A stretch of 43,219 nt of DNA from Clostridium sp. (lineage in GTDB: Bacteria > Bacillota > Clostridia > Clostridiales > Clostridiaceae): the NCBI GenBank assembly GCA_022773025.1, contig JALEZF010000061.1, positions 1 through 43,219 of the forward strand. The letters are read 5' to 3'. Under the pieces are notes generated by a model. The model had not been told where the DNA came from. It did no database searches and saw only the letters and a list, made by a program, of their open reading frames with translations. Position numbers and translations under genes: made by a program. Of this stretch, positions 20,184 to 28,020 are shown one piece after another (position 1 is the stretch's first letter; each line of letters starts with the position of its first letter).

Positions 20184-20220
20184 AACCTCCTTTATTGTAA
20201 TTGTTAACAATAAGGGAGGT
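20184..20220 (-). promoter_or_regulatory. Hairpin sequestering the yyaC ribosome binding site
   Basis: On the minus strand, AACCTCCCTTATTG pairs with CAATAAAGGAGGTT across a 10-base loop: 14 pairs with one non-Watson-Crick position. The right arm contains the yyaC GGAGG and is followed by TTTTC. Readthrough mRNA from the upstream desulfurase gene would hide the yyaC start, and the hairpin may also act as a weak terminator for that gene. Confidence 0.65.
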
Positions 20221-20228
20221 TTTTATAC
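20200..20228 (-). promoter_or_regulatory. Candidate sigma-F (forespore) promoter of yyaC
   Basis: On the minus strand, GTATA (20228-20224), 15 bases, GTTAACAAT (20208-20200). This fits the sigma-F pattern GYWTA-N15-GGNNANANT with one mismatch in the -10. Start of transcription would fall near 20193, past the left arm of the hairpin, leaving the ribosome binding site free. Confidence 0.5.
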
Positions 20229-20233
20229 TGGTT

Positions 20234-21379
20234 TTACAATATATGATTGATACTATCTAAGGTATATTTGATGTCTTTTATATCATTAAAATACCCTGGA
20301 CTTAGTCTTAAAGTACCACTTGGATAAGTATCTATAGTTTTATGGGCTAGAGGAGCACAGTGAAGGCCAGTTCTAACCATAATTCCAAATTCACTATCCA
20401 ATAAATAAGCTACTTCAGCTATATCCTTATTTTTAAATCCTATTGAAATTGCGGATGTCCTAAGGGAGCTATCTTTATATCCATAAAAAATTACATCATT
20501 AATATTCAAAAGTCCATCTATTAATGCTGAGTTTAAGTAGTGTTTTTTTTCTTCAATAGCAGATATGCCTTCCTTAAGTATAAAGTTTACTCCTGAACTT
20601 AGTCCTACTATACCAGGGGTATTTAAGGTACCACTTTCGAACTTATCAGGAAGAAATGTTGGCTGATGAAGCTCAGAAGATAGACTTCCCGTTCCACCAC
20701 TAAATACGGTAGAACATTTACTATTAAATTCATCAGTAATCAAGAAACCACCTATTCCTTGAGGGCCTAAAAGGGATTTGTGTCCAGTGAATGCTAAAGC
20801 AGAACAGTGTAATTTCTCGAAATTAACTTCCATAGCTCCAGCACTTTGAGCAGAATCAACGATAAAATCAATGTTGTTATTAGAGCAAATCCTTCCGATT
20901 AATTCTAATGGCTCTATTGTTCCTATTATATTAGAACCATGAGTGAATATAGCAAGGCGTGTATCGGGTCTTATAGCTTTTTTAAATTGTTCCACGGGAA
21001 TCAAACCATTTTTATCACATTGTAATATGGTAAGATCTATGTTTATTGAATATTTAAGCTCTTGTAAAGGTCTAAGTACTGAATTATGTTCCATTGATGA
21101 AGTTATTACATGATCTCCTGGCTTTAAAAAACCTCTTAACAAAATGTTTAAAGAGTGAGTAATATTAGATGTAAAAATCACATTTTCAGGTTTAGAAAAA
21201 TTGAATAATTTGCATAATGATTTTCTACAGTGTAGTACTAGCTTACTACTCTCTATAGCATCATGATAACTAGCTCTACCTGGGCTACATCCTAAGCTAG
21301 TCATGTAATTTAACATATCATTAGTAACCGATGCAGGCTTAGGAAAACTGGTTGCAGCGTTATCTAAATAAACTTTCAT
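20234..21379 (-). CDS. Cysteine desulfurase family protein (EF2568-like)
   Basis: A 381-residue class V aminotransferase-fold PLP enzyme. The PLP lysine is in FTGHKSLLGPQG (near residue 198) and the catalytic cysteine in RTGLHCAPLAH (near 344). It starts MKVYLDNAATSFPKP, typical of the TIGR01977 group, which differs from IscS and SufS and has been linked to selenium-dependent molybdenum hydroxylases. It releases sulfur or selenium from cysteine or selenocysteine; the acceptor is unknown. ATG 21379 is set by GGAGG upstream; the frame is open for 37 more codons without a ribosome binding site. It diverges from a DUF3343 gene. Confidence 0.87.
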   Translation of the reverse strand: MKVYLDNAATSFPKPASVTNDMLNYMTSLGCSPGRASYHDAIESSKLVLHCRKSLCKLFNFSKPENVIFTSNITHSLNILLRGFLKPGDHVITSSMEHNSVLRPLQELKYSINIDLTILQCDKNGLIPVEQFKKAIRPDTRLAIFTHGSNIIGTIEPLELIGRICSNNNIDFIVDSAQSAGAMEVNFEKLHCSALAFTGHKSLLGPQGIGGFLITDEFNSKCSTVFSGGTGSLSSELHQPTFLPDKFESGTLNTPGIVGLSSGVNFILKEGISAIEEKKHYLNSALIDGLLNINDVIFYGYKDSSLRTSAISIGFKNKDIAEVAYLLDSEFGIMVRTGLHCAPLAHKTIDTYPSGTLRLSPGYFNDIKDIKYTLDSINHIL

Positions 21380-21492
21380 AAAAAAACCTCCGATCATAAA
21401 GTCATAGTTATATTGTACCTTATAAAAAGTTAAAATTAAACAATGTATATAAAAAGAAGTAGAATAAAATATATCCATATGAACACTCAACC

Positions 21493-21521
21493 TTTAAAAG
21501 AAAGAAAAAATAAGATATACT
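21493..21521 (+). promoter_or_regulatory. Candidate promoter of DUF3343-mscS genes
   Basis: TTTAAA (21493-21498), 17 bases, TATACT (21516-21521). The -35 has two mismatches and the -10 one. A TATAAT just downstream (21521-21526) is an alternative -10. Confidence 0.4.
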
Positions 21522-21557
21522 ATAATAGAAAATAATTATTGATTAGATGGAGGGTTT

Positions 21558-21806
21558 ATGGATAGATATTATTTAATAGTGTTTAAAAATACAATGGATG
21601 CTATAAAAGCAGAAGAAATATTAAAAAAAGAAAATATAAAAATTGCTATAATGCCGACTCCAACTTATATAACACAAAGTTGTGGTATAAGCATTAAATT
21701 TGATGAAAAAGAATGGGATAAGATAAAAGATACAATAGATAAAGGTCTCATAACTCCTAAAAATATATATTTGAGAGAAGGACAACAAGCAAAACAAATT
21801 TTATAA
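21558..21806 (+). CDS. DUF3343 putative Se/S carrier protein
   Basis: An 82-residue DUF3343 (PF11823) protein. Family members are small and described as putative selenium or sulfur carriers because they co-occur with selenium genes. The fold is suggested by YYLIVFKNTMDAIKAEEIL and the segment MPTPTYITQSCGISIKF, whose single cysteine is the likely carrier residue. ATG 21558 follows GGAGGG. The neighbouring divergent desulfurase makes a sulfur or selenium hand-off plausible, but no selD or molybdenum gene is in the window. Confidence 0.82.
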   Translation: MDRYYLIVFKNTMDAIKAEEILKKENIKIAIMPTPTYITQSCGISIKFDEKEWDKIKDTIDKGLITPKNIYLREGQQAKQIL

Positions 21807-21821
21807 AGGGCAGGTGTTTAA

Positions 21822-22682
21822 ATGAATTTTGATTCAGCATTAACAAAAACCTATGATTTTTTTATAAAACTACTTCAATCCATTGACTTGGAAAAGATGG
21901 TTTTAAAAGTTATAAGTATTTTAGTTATATTTTTAATTGCATCTATAGTTTACAAAATTTCAGTAAGATTAGTTGATAAGCTTATTGCGAAACAAAAGAA
22001 GTTTAAAGTTGGACTAGATGAAAAGAGAGTTAAAACAATATCTATTGTTTTAAAAAGTTTTCTAAAATATACCATATATTTCTTTGCATTTTCAGCGGTT
22101 TTATATCAGTTCTTTGGAGCTATAAGCTTAACCTTTGCTAGTATTGGAGGTGTAGCTATAGGTCTTGGGGCTCAGAATCTAATAAAAGATGTTGTTAATG
22201 GATTTTTTATGGTATTTGAAGACCAATTCTCTGTAGGAGACTATATTCATATTGCAGATAAAGGTGGAGTAGTTCAAAGTATAGGACTTAGACTTACAAA
22301 ATTAAAAGATTTTAATGGTGATGTCCATATAATTCCCAATGGTAGCGTGGGACAAATAACTAATCATTGTAGAAGTGATATGAGGGTATTAGTAGATGTT
22401 GATATAGCATATGAGGAAGATATAGATAGAGTAACTTCTATATTAGAAGGTGTATGTGAAGAATTTAAAGGTAATGATCAGATTGTTGAAGGACCAAAGG
22501 TCCTTGGAGTATCAGCTTTAAAGGATTCTGGTGTGACCTTCAGCATATGGGCAACTACAAAACCTATGGCTCAATGGGAATGTGAAAGGGAAATTAGAAA
22601 GCATGTTAAGAAGGCTTTAGATAGGGAAGGGGTAGAGATACCTTATCCAAAGCGAACAGTATATCATGTAAGAGAAGAATAA
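21822..22682 (+). CDS. Small-conductance mechanosensitive channel (MscS family)
   Basis: A 286-residue MscS-family channel of the short YkuT type. Membrane helices lie at about 24-45, 70-92 and 100-130. The last is the pore helix, with the glycine/alanine pattern GGVAIGLGAQNLIKDVVNG. The cytoplasmic beta and mixed domains follow (FSVGDYIHI, VHIIPNGSV). It opens under membrane tension to release solutes in hypo-osmotic shock. ATG 21822 has GGCAGGTG upstream. It follows the DUF3343 gene by 15 bases. Confidence 0.92.
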   Translation: MNFDSALTKTYDFFIKLLQSIDLEKMVLKVISILVIFLIASIVYKISVRLVDKLIAKQKKFKVGLDEKRVKTISIVLKSFLKYTIYFFAFSAVLYQFFGAISLTFASIGGVAIGLGAQNLIKDVVNGFFMVFEDQFSVGDYIHIADKGGVVQSIGLRLTKLKDFNGDVHIIPNGSVGQITNHCRSDMRVLVDVDIAYEEDIDRVTSILEGVCEEFKGNDQIVEGPKVLGVSALKDSGVTFSIWATTKPMAQWECEREIRKHVKKALDREGVEIPYPKRTVYHVREE

Positions 22683-22711
22683 GGAATATACAGGAGAAAA
22701 GGAGAATTTTT

Positions 22712-22903
22712 GTGAATAAGGTTTTTAATTTGGGTGATATTGTAGAAATGAAAAAGCAGCATCCATGTGGAAGCAGTAATTGGGAAATTATTAGATTAGG
22801 TGCTGACGTAAAGATAAAATGCGTTGGGTGTCAAAGAATAATAATGATACCAAGAAGTAAATTTGAAAAAGATGTAAAAAAAGTAATAGAATCGAAAGAA
22901 TAA
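22712..22903 (+). CDS. DUF951 family protein
   Basis: A 63-residue DUF951 protein, found next to mechanosensitive channel and rpsF genes in many Firmicutes. It has GDIVEMKKQHPCGSSNWEII and a second cysteine in KCVGCQRII, so a small zinc- or nucleic acid-binding fold is possible; this is unproven. The start is GTG at 22712, set by AAGGAG upstream. Confidence 0.87.
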   Translation: MNKVFNLGDIVEMKKQHPCGSSNWEIIRLGADVKIKCVGCQRIIMIPRSKFEKDVKKVIESKE

Positions 22904-22914
22904 ATAAAAAAGTC

Positions 22915-22943
22915 TTGAACTTGACTTTATTTTGTAGTATAAT
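22915..22943 (+). promoter_or_regulatory. Sigma-A promoter of rpsF-ssb-rpsR
   Basis: TTGAAC (22915-22920), 17 bases, TATAAT (22938-22943). It gives a leader of about 58 bases before rpsF. Confidence 0.7.
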
Positions 22944-22954
22944 ATATGAATGTA

Positions 22955-22994
22955 ATCCCTGCTGTGATAATGTCACAGCCATAGGCCAAGGGGA
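22955..22994 (+). promoter_or_regulatory. Structured rpsF leader, candidate S6:S18 autoregulatory element
   Basis: A perfect 7-bp hairpin GCTGTGA TAATG TCACAGC (22961-22979) can be enclosed by an outer stem TCCCT / AGGGGA, leaving a one-sided internal loop of about 10 bases on the 3' side. The outer stem uses the first bases of the purine-rich ribosome binding region. rpsF leaders in many bacteria bind the S6:S18 complex through a hairpin with a one-sided loop. I could not confirm the conserved loop bases, so the assignment is tentative. Confidence 0.4.
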
Positions 22995-23007
22995 GGAGGT
23001 GAAAAGG

Positions 23008-23295
23008 ATGAGAAAGTATGAAACTATATTCATATTACACCCATCTTTAGACGAGGAAGCTGTAAAGGCTGCTGAGGAGAAGTTTAAAGGTGTAATAGAA
23101 AATGGTGGAGGAGTAGTTGAAAATGTTGATTTCTGGGGCAAGAGAAAGCTTGCTTACGAAATAAGCAAAGTAAACGAAGGATACTACACACTAATCAATT
23201 TTTCTGCTGATTCAGAATTACCAAAAGAGTTAGATAGAATATTCAGAATCACTGACGGTGTTATAAGACACATAATAGTTAAGGAAGAAAATTAA
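23008..23295 (+). CDS. rpsF: 30S ribosomal protein S6
   Basis: A 95-residue S6. It starts MRKYETIFILHPSLDEE and includes WGKRKLAYEISKVNEGYY, both diagnostic. It binds S18 on the 30S platform. The ATG at 23008 is set by GGGGAGGAGG; the open frame extends upstream to 22915, but that would run through the promoter. Followed by ssb and rpsR, the conserved operon order. Confidence 0.97.
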   Translation: MRKYETIFILHPSLDEEAVKAAEEKFKGVIENGGGVVENVDFWGKRKLAYEISKVNEGYYTLINFSADSELPKELDRIFRITDGVIRHIIVKEEN

Positions 23296-23308
23296 GGTGG
23301 TGTCATAG

Positions 23309-23791
23309 GTGAATAAAGTTGTTTTAATCGGAAGATTGACAAAAGATCCAGAACTTAGATATACCCCAGGAACTGGAATGGCGGTTACCACTGTTACTTT
23401 AGCTGTTGACAGATTCAACGCTTCTACAAAGCAGCGTGAAGCTGATTTTATATCAGTTGTAATCTGGGGAAAACAAGCTGAGAATACTGCCAACTATATG
23501 AGTAAAGGTAGTCAAATGGCTATCAGTGGCAGAATCCAAACTAGATCTTATGATGCTAAAGATGGTACTAAAAGATATGTTACTGAAGTTGTAGCACAAG
23601 AAGTTTCCTTCTTGAGTAAAGGTTCAGGAAGACAAGATGGCGGTGCTTCATTCGGTGGCAATGAAAATTACGGAAACCAAGGAAATCATTTTGAGAATCA
23701 AGGATTTGGCTATCAAAATAATAATTCCTTCGGTGAACAATCATTTGATGAAGATATAGCTCCTATAGATGATGGAGATATACCTTTCTAA
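23309..23791 (+). CDS. ssb: Single-stranded DNA-binding protein
   Basis: A 160-residue SSB. The OB-fold occupies about 1-105 ([19 protein letters not shown] and [13 protein letters not shown]). A glycine/asparagine/glutamine-rich linker follows. The acidic tip ends IDDGDIPF, the protein-interaction tail that recruits repair and replication proteins. The start is GTG at 23309. Located between rpsF and rpsR, so expression is tied to ribosomal protein synthesis. Confidence 0.96.
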   Translation: MNKVVLIGRLTKDPELRYTPGTGMAVTTVTLAVDRFNASTKQREADFISVVIWGKQAENTANYMSKGSQMAISGRIQTRSYDAKDGTKRYVTEVVAQEVSFLSKGSGRQDGGASFGGNENYGNQGNHFENQGFGYQNNNSFGEQSFDEDIAPIDDGDIPF

Positions 23792-23822
23792 TCTAACACT
23801 TTAAGGGTAAGGAGGTAGAGAA

Positions 23823-24077
23823 ATGAGCAAGGATAGAGAAGTTAAAAAAGGCGGCGCTAGAATGAGAAGAGCTAAGAAAAAGGTTTGTGCATTCTGCGTT
23901 GACAGTGCTGATCATATAGATTACAAAGATATAACTAAACTTAGAAAGTATGTTACTGAAAGAGGTAAGATACTTCCAAGAAGAATATCTGGAACTTGCG
24001 CTAAACACCAAAGAGAATTAACTGTTGCTGTTAAGAGAGCAAGAAACATAGCTTTATTACCATTCACAACTGAATAG
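23823..24077 (+). CDS. rpsR: 30S ribosomal protein S18
   Basis: An 84-residue S18. It has [34 protein letters not shown] and the C-terminal [13 protein letters not shown]-like motif (here [15 protein letters not shown]). Two cysteines near the N-terminus (C-x2-C) suggest the zinc-binding type of S18. ATG 23823 has GGAGG upstream. Last gene of the operon, followed by a terminator. Confidence 0.96.
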   Translation: MSKDREVKKGGARMRRAKKKVCAFCVDSADHIDYKDITKLRKYVTERGKILPRRISGTCAKHQRELTVAVKRARNIALLPFTTE

Positions 24078-24092
24078 TATAGAGTTATAATG

Positions 24093-24122
24093 AAAAGCTA
24101 CCACTTTTGTGGTAGCTTTTAT
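24093..24122 (+). terminator. Intrinsic terminator of rpsF-ssb-rpsR
   Basis: AAAAGCTACCAC / GTGGTAGCTTTT, a 12-bp perfect stem with a TTTT loop (24093-24104 and 24109-24120). It lies 16 bases after rpsR. Confidence 0.88.
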
Positions 24123-24144
24123 TGTTATATAAGAGATAACCTAG

Positions 24145-24173
24145 TTGCATAAATATTGAAAAAAAACTACAAT
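24145..24173 (+). promoter_or_regulatory. Promoter of MazG-like gene
   Basis: TTGCAT (24145-24150), 17 bases, TACAAT (24168-24173). Transcription would begin near 24180, which rules out the upstream ATG at 24156 as a start codon. Confidence 0.65.
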
Positions 24174-24206
24174 AGAATATATATCTATGTGAATGGGGGA
24201 GAAGAG

Positions 24207-24524
24207 TTGAAGAAGGATAGTTTTAATATAATGTCGGATATTAAAATAATCGAAGATCTCAAAGCACAATTAATTTGCATAATCGGTGAGTTTTTCAGAC
24301 TTTTAGCTAAGGGGAGTAATGTAGCTCAAGATGCCATAAAACATTGCATTTCCGGGGCAATAATAATTTTATATGTGCTAGGGGATAGATTAGGCTACTC
24401 CCATGCAAGTATAGATGAGGATATGAAATACAAACTCAAGATTGGAATCGTTGAGGGAGATTTAGTTGAAAAGGAAGGAAAGAATTTAAGTAAACTATAT
24501 AATCATTTAAAGCAGCGGTCATAG
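24207..24524 (+). CDS. MazG-like family protein
   Basis: A 105-residue protein of the clostridial MazG-like family (PF12643). It is predicted all-helical (DLKAQLICIIGEFFRLLAKG, AIKHCISGAIIILYVLGDRLG). True MazG proteins are nucleotide pyrophosphohydrolases; whether this short form has activity is unknown. Start: an ATG at 24156 lies upstream of the likely transcription start, so I take TTG at 24207 with GGGGGAGAAG before it. It has its own promoter and sits between rpsR and the YybS gene. Confidence 0.78.
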   Translation: MKKDSFNIMSDIKIIEDLKAQLICIIGEFFRLLAKGSNVAQDAIKHCISGAIIILYVLGDRLGYSHASIDEDMKYKLKIGIVEGDLVEKEGKNLSKLYNHLKQRS

Positions 24525-24555
24525 AACTATACTTTAACGTTGGAGGATTAATCAT

Positions 24556-25575
24556 ATGGAGAACAAAAACTATAATACAAAAGCGGTAGTTGAAGCAGGG
24601 TTAATGTGTGCTTTGGTGGTGGTAATATTCCTTATGAATATGTATCTACCTATATTCGGGGTAATAGGCCTTTTTATATTGCCTATACCAATAACTATAT
24701 TGTATTTGAGGCATGATTTTAAACTTGCATTAACATCAGTAGTAGTAAGTGCGATTCTTACTTCAATGATGTCCAGTATAATATCAGCAATAGGTTCAGC
24801 AGTACTATATGGTGGCAGTGCACTAGTTGTTGGATACTGTATAAAGAATCATAAGGGAGCAACTAGAACCATCATATATTCATCAGTAGCTATGCTTGTA
24901 GGAACAATTGTGGACTTTTCACTTATGATATATGTGACATACAATAGTTCACTTACATCAATAATCCAAGAATACATAGATATGATGAAGGAATCTATGG
25001 ATATGGTATCAGGTTTATATCAATCTATGGGAGTAGATATGGCAAATAACCCAATGATGGAATCCCTTAATAAGATAACTCCTGATATCTTAATGATGAT
25101 GATACCAGCTATGCTTATAATCTCATCATTAATTCAAGCTTTTATAAATTACGGTATAACAGGGAAAATACTTAAGAGATTCAAATATGATGTTCCAAAG
25201 TTCAGACCATTTAATCAGTGGTATATAGATAATAGAATAGGTGCTGGAATTTTAATAGCTCTAATGGTAACTAATATTTTTGGGAATTACATACCCGGAG
25301 CTGTATACATTATTATGACACTAGCATATATACTTCAAATAATGTGTATGACATTAGGAATAGCTGTAGTATATAACTGGTTTGTAAAGAGAGGATCAGC
25401 AAACAAACTAATATTAACTATGCTTATACTATTTGTATTTATAAATCCATTATTAACTCAAATAGCTTATTTCGTTGGATTAGCTGATCTTATAATAGAT
25501 TTTAGAAAGTTGGACCCAAATAGTTTATCTATTGCACTTCAAGAGTGGATAAAAAATAGAAAAGTAAAAAAATAG
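24556..25575 (+). CDS. YybS-like DUF2232 membrane protein
   Basis: A 339-residue polytopic membrane protein of the DUF2232 (YybS) family. About eight hydrophobic segments are visible, for example [20 protein letters not shown] near 12-31, and others around 55-80, 100-125, 175-200, 225-245 and 280-305. It is conserved just upstream of gdpP in Firmicutes. Its function is unknown; the fold resembles the substrate-binding subunits of ECF transporters in general form only. The ATG has GGAGG upstream. Confidence 0.85.
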   Translation: MENKNYNTKAVVEAGLMCALVVVIFLMNMYLPIFGVIGLFILPIPITILYLRHDFKLALTSVVVSAILTSMMSSIISAIGSAVLYGGSALVVGYCIKNHKGATRTIIYSSVAMLVGTIVDFSLMIYVTYNSSLTSIIQEYIDMMKESMDMVSGLYQSMGVDMANNPMMESLNKITPDILMMMIPAMLIISSLIQAFINYGITGKILKRFKYDVPKFRPFNQWYIDNRIGAGILIALMVTNIFGNYIPGAVYIIMTLAYILQIMCMTLGIAVVYNWFVKRGSANKLILTMLILFVFINPLLTQIAYFVGLADLIIDFRKLDPNSLSIALQEWIKNRKVKK

Positions 25576-25589
25576 GGAGGGGCTTTCTT

Positions 25590-27563
25590 GTGAATAAATT
25601 TAAAAGCTTTTTACCTAATATCAATATATATGTAGTTATATCTGCCTTATTGATAATATTAGTATTTATATGGAAAGATAGATTTTTAGGATTTCTTCTA
25701 TTAGCCATGTTCATATTAGTGTTAGCTTACATCAGAAAGACAGTTAAGGAAAAGGAAAAAGATTGGAATACATTTTTAGAGAACAACTCTAAGAGTATAG
25801 ATAAAGCAACTCATAATACACTTAAAAATCTACCTTTTCCAATGATGATTTTAGATGAAAATGGTGAGATAACTTGGTATAATAAGAAGTTTTTATCAGT
25901 ATTTAACCTAAAAGACATCCTTGGTCAGAGCATAACAAAGCTTATAAGCAATTTTAATTCAAAGGATGTTATAAAAAATAAGGTTAGTTCCTATAAATAC
26001 GTGAATATTTTAGATGAGTATTATGATGTATATACTAATATAGTAAATATAGATGAAGGATATGGAGCTAGAAGAACCATAATAATTTTATACTTCTATC
26101 AAGTTACTTCTTATAAAAAGAATGTTGAATATAGAGAAGGAATAATGCTTATAGAAGTTGACAATTTAGATGAGGTTATTAAGGGTACAGAAGAGAGTAA
26201 GAGGCCTATTTTGATAGCAGAAATAGAAAGATTTATCATGAATTATGCTAGCAGTATAAATGCTATGATAAAGAAATATTCTTCAAATAAATATATATTA
26301 TCTGTAAAAGATAGTATAATAAGAGAAGAAATGAATAAAAAATTTGATGTACTAGATAAAATCAGAGAAATAGATTTAGGCAACAAATTAAATGTAACTT
26401 TAAGCATAGGAATAGGAAGAATGGGTGAGAACCCAATGATCAATAATACCTATGCAAATTCAGCTAAAGAGCTTGCTCTTGGCAGAGGTGGAGATCAGGC
26501 TGTAGTCAAGTCTGGAGAAAAGCTTGGCTTCTTTGGAGGAAAGACTAAAGAGGTTGAAAAGCGTACTAAGGTGAGAGCAAGGGTAATAGCACATGCTCTT
26601 AGAGACCTTATAGAAGAGAGTTCTAATGTTTATATTATGGGACATCGTAATCCTGATATGGATGCATTTGGGTCAGCTATAGGAATTACAAGTGTTGCAA
26701 GGAATTTAGGAAAGCAATGTAGAATAGTTCTTGAAGAGGGCAATAATAGTATAAAATATATATTAGACAAGATGAAGAATAACGATGATTATAAAGATTG
26801 GTTTATAACGCCTAAAGAATGCTTAGAGGAATTAGATGAAAATAGTCTTTTAATATTGGTAGATGTTCATAGCAGAAGCTATGTTCAAAATGAAGATATA
26901 GTTAACAATGTAAAGAGCTTAGTAATCATAGATCATCATAGGCGAACTGTAGATTTTATAGAAGGAGCAATCTTAACTTATATAGAAATTTATGCATCCT
27001 CAACATCTGAATTGGTTACTGAGATGATTCAATATATGTTAGAAAAACCTAAGCTTACTCAGTTAGAGGCTGAAGCCCTTCTAGCTGGAATATGTATAGA
27101 CACTAAGAATTTCTTCTTGAAGACAGGAGTAAGGACTTTTGAAGCTGCTTCATTCTTAAGAAGGCTAGGTGCAGATACAATAGATGTTAAAAAAATGTTT
27201 GGACATGATTTATCAAGCTACATTAAAAAGTCTGAAATAATTAAAAATGCTGTAGTAGAGAACAATATAGCTATTGCTGTAAGTCCGGACAAGATACATG
27301 AGACAGTAGTTGGAGCACAGGCGGCAGATGAACTTCTAAATATTACAGGTATTCAAGCTTCATTTGTTCTTGTTAGAATAAAAGATGATATATTTATAAG
27401 TGGAAGGTCTTTTGGAGACATAAATGTCCAGCTTATACTTGAAACACTTGGAGGGGGAGGGCATCTTACCATAGCTGGTGCAAAACTTACTAATATAACA
27501 AATGATGAAGCTGTTAAAAAGCTAAAAGATGCTATAAATAAATACTCAAGGGAAGGTGAATAA
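25590..27563 (+). CDS. gdpP: Cyclic-di-AMP phosphodiesterase GdpP
   Basis: A 657-residue membrane phosphodiesterase. Two N-terminal membrane helices (about 10-50) precede a degenerate PAS domain (about 85-150) and a degenerate GGDEF domain (about 170-300). The catalytic DHH domain has [11 protein letters not shown] (351-361) and IDHHRR (about 446), and the DHHA1 end has GGGGH (about 621). It cleaves c-di-AMP and so affects wall homeostasis, potassium and beta-lactam tolerance. The start is GTG 25590 with GGGAGGGG upstream. It overlaps the region of rplI's ribosome binding site. Confidence 0.95.
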   Translation: MNKFKSFLPNINIYVVISALLIILVFIWKDRFLGFLLLAMFILVLAYIRKTVKEKEKDWNTFLENNSKSIDKATHNTLKNLPFPMMILDENGEITWYNKKFLSVFNLKDILGQSITKLISNFNSKDVIKNKVSSYKYVNILDEYYDVYTNIVNIDEGYGARRTIIILYFYQVTSYKKNVEYREGIMLIEVDNLDEVIKGTEESKRPILIAEIERFIMNYASSINAMIKKYSSNKYILSVKDSIIREEMNKKFDVLDKIREIDLGNKLNVTLSIGIGRMGENPMINNTYANSAKELALGRGGDQAVVKSGEKLGFFGGKTKEVEKRTKVRARVIAHALRDLIEESSNVYIMGHRNPDMDAFGSAIGITSVARNLGKQCRIVLEEGNNSIKYILDKMKNNDDYKDWFITPKECLEELDENSLLILVDVHSRSYVQNEDIVNNVKSLVIIDHHRRTVDFIEGAILTYIEIYASSTSELVTEMIQYMLEKPKLTQLEAEALLAGICIDTKNFFLKTGVRTFEAASFLRRLGADTIDVKKMFGHDLSSYIKKSEIIKNAVVENNIAIAVSPDKIHETVVGAQAADELLNITGIQASFVLVRIKDDIFISGRSFGDINVQLILETLGGGGHLTIAGAKLTNITNDEAVKKLKDAINKYSREGE

Positions 27564-27564
27564 A

Positions 27565-28008
27565 ATGAAGGTAATATTATTATCAGATATAAAGTCATTA
27601 GGTAAAAAGGGTGATGTAGTTAATACATCAGATGGATACGCAAGAAACTATCTTTTTCCAAGAAAATTAGCAGAGGAAGCAAACAATGATAATCTTCATA
27701 TCCTAAATGCTAAGAAGGAAAACGAGAGAAGAAAGAAAATAGCTGAAATAGAGGCTGCTCAAGCTTTAGCTGAAAAATTGAGAAATAAAGAAATTACAAT
27801 AAAGGCTAAGGTTGGAGACAATGGAAGATTGTTTGGAGCTATAACAAGCAAGGATGTTGCTGAAGTTATACAAAAGCAATATGATATAAAAATTGATAAA
27901 AAGAAGATAGTAATGGATACTGTAAAGCAAGCAGGATGCATTGAAATAGAAGTGAAATTATATCCTGAAGTATCCACTAAAATGAAGCTTATGATTGTAG
28001 AGGCGTAA
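27565..28008 (+). CDS. rplI: 50S ribosomal protein L9
   Basis: A 147-residue L9. It starts [19 protein letters not shown] and contains [14 protein letters not shown], the N-terminal rRNA-binding domain. A long charged helix (about 40-75) and the C-terminal domain with [12 protein letters not shown] follow. The start ATG 27565 comes 1 base after the gdpP stop, with its AAGGTG inside the end of gdpP, so the two are translationally linked. Confidence 0.96.
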   Translation: MKVILLSDIKSLGKKGDVVNTSDGYARNYLFPRKLAEEANNDNLHILNAKKENERRKKIAEIEAAQALAEKLRNKEITIKAKVGDNGRLFGAITSKDVAEVIQKQYDIKIDKKKIVMDTVKQAGCIEIEVKLYPEVSTKMKLMIVEA

Positions 28009-28020
28009 GGAGGATACAAT

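Noticed and set aside
24156-24206. Upstream ATG start for the MazG-like gene
   Set aside because: It lies within the promoter spacer and -10 region (24145-24173), ahead of the probable transcription start.
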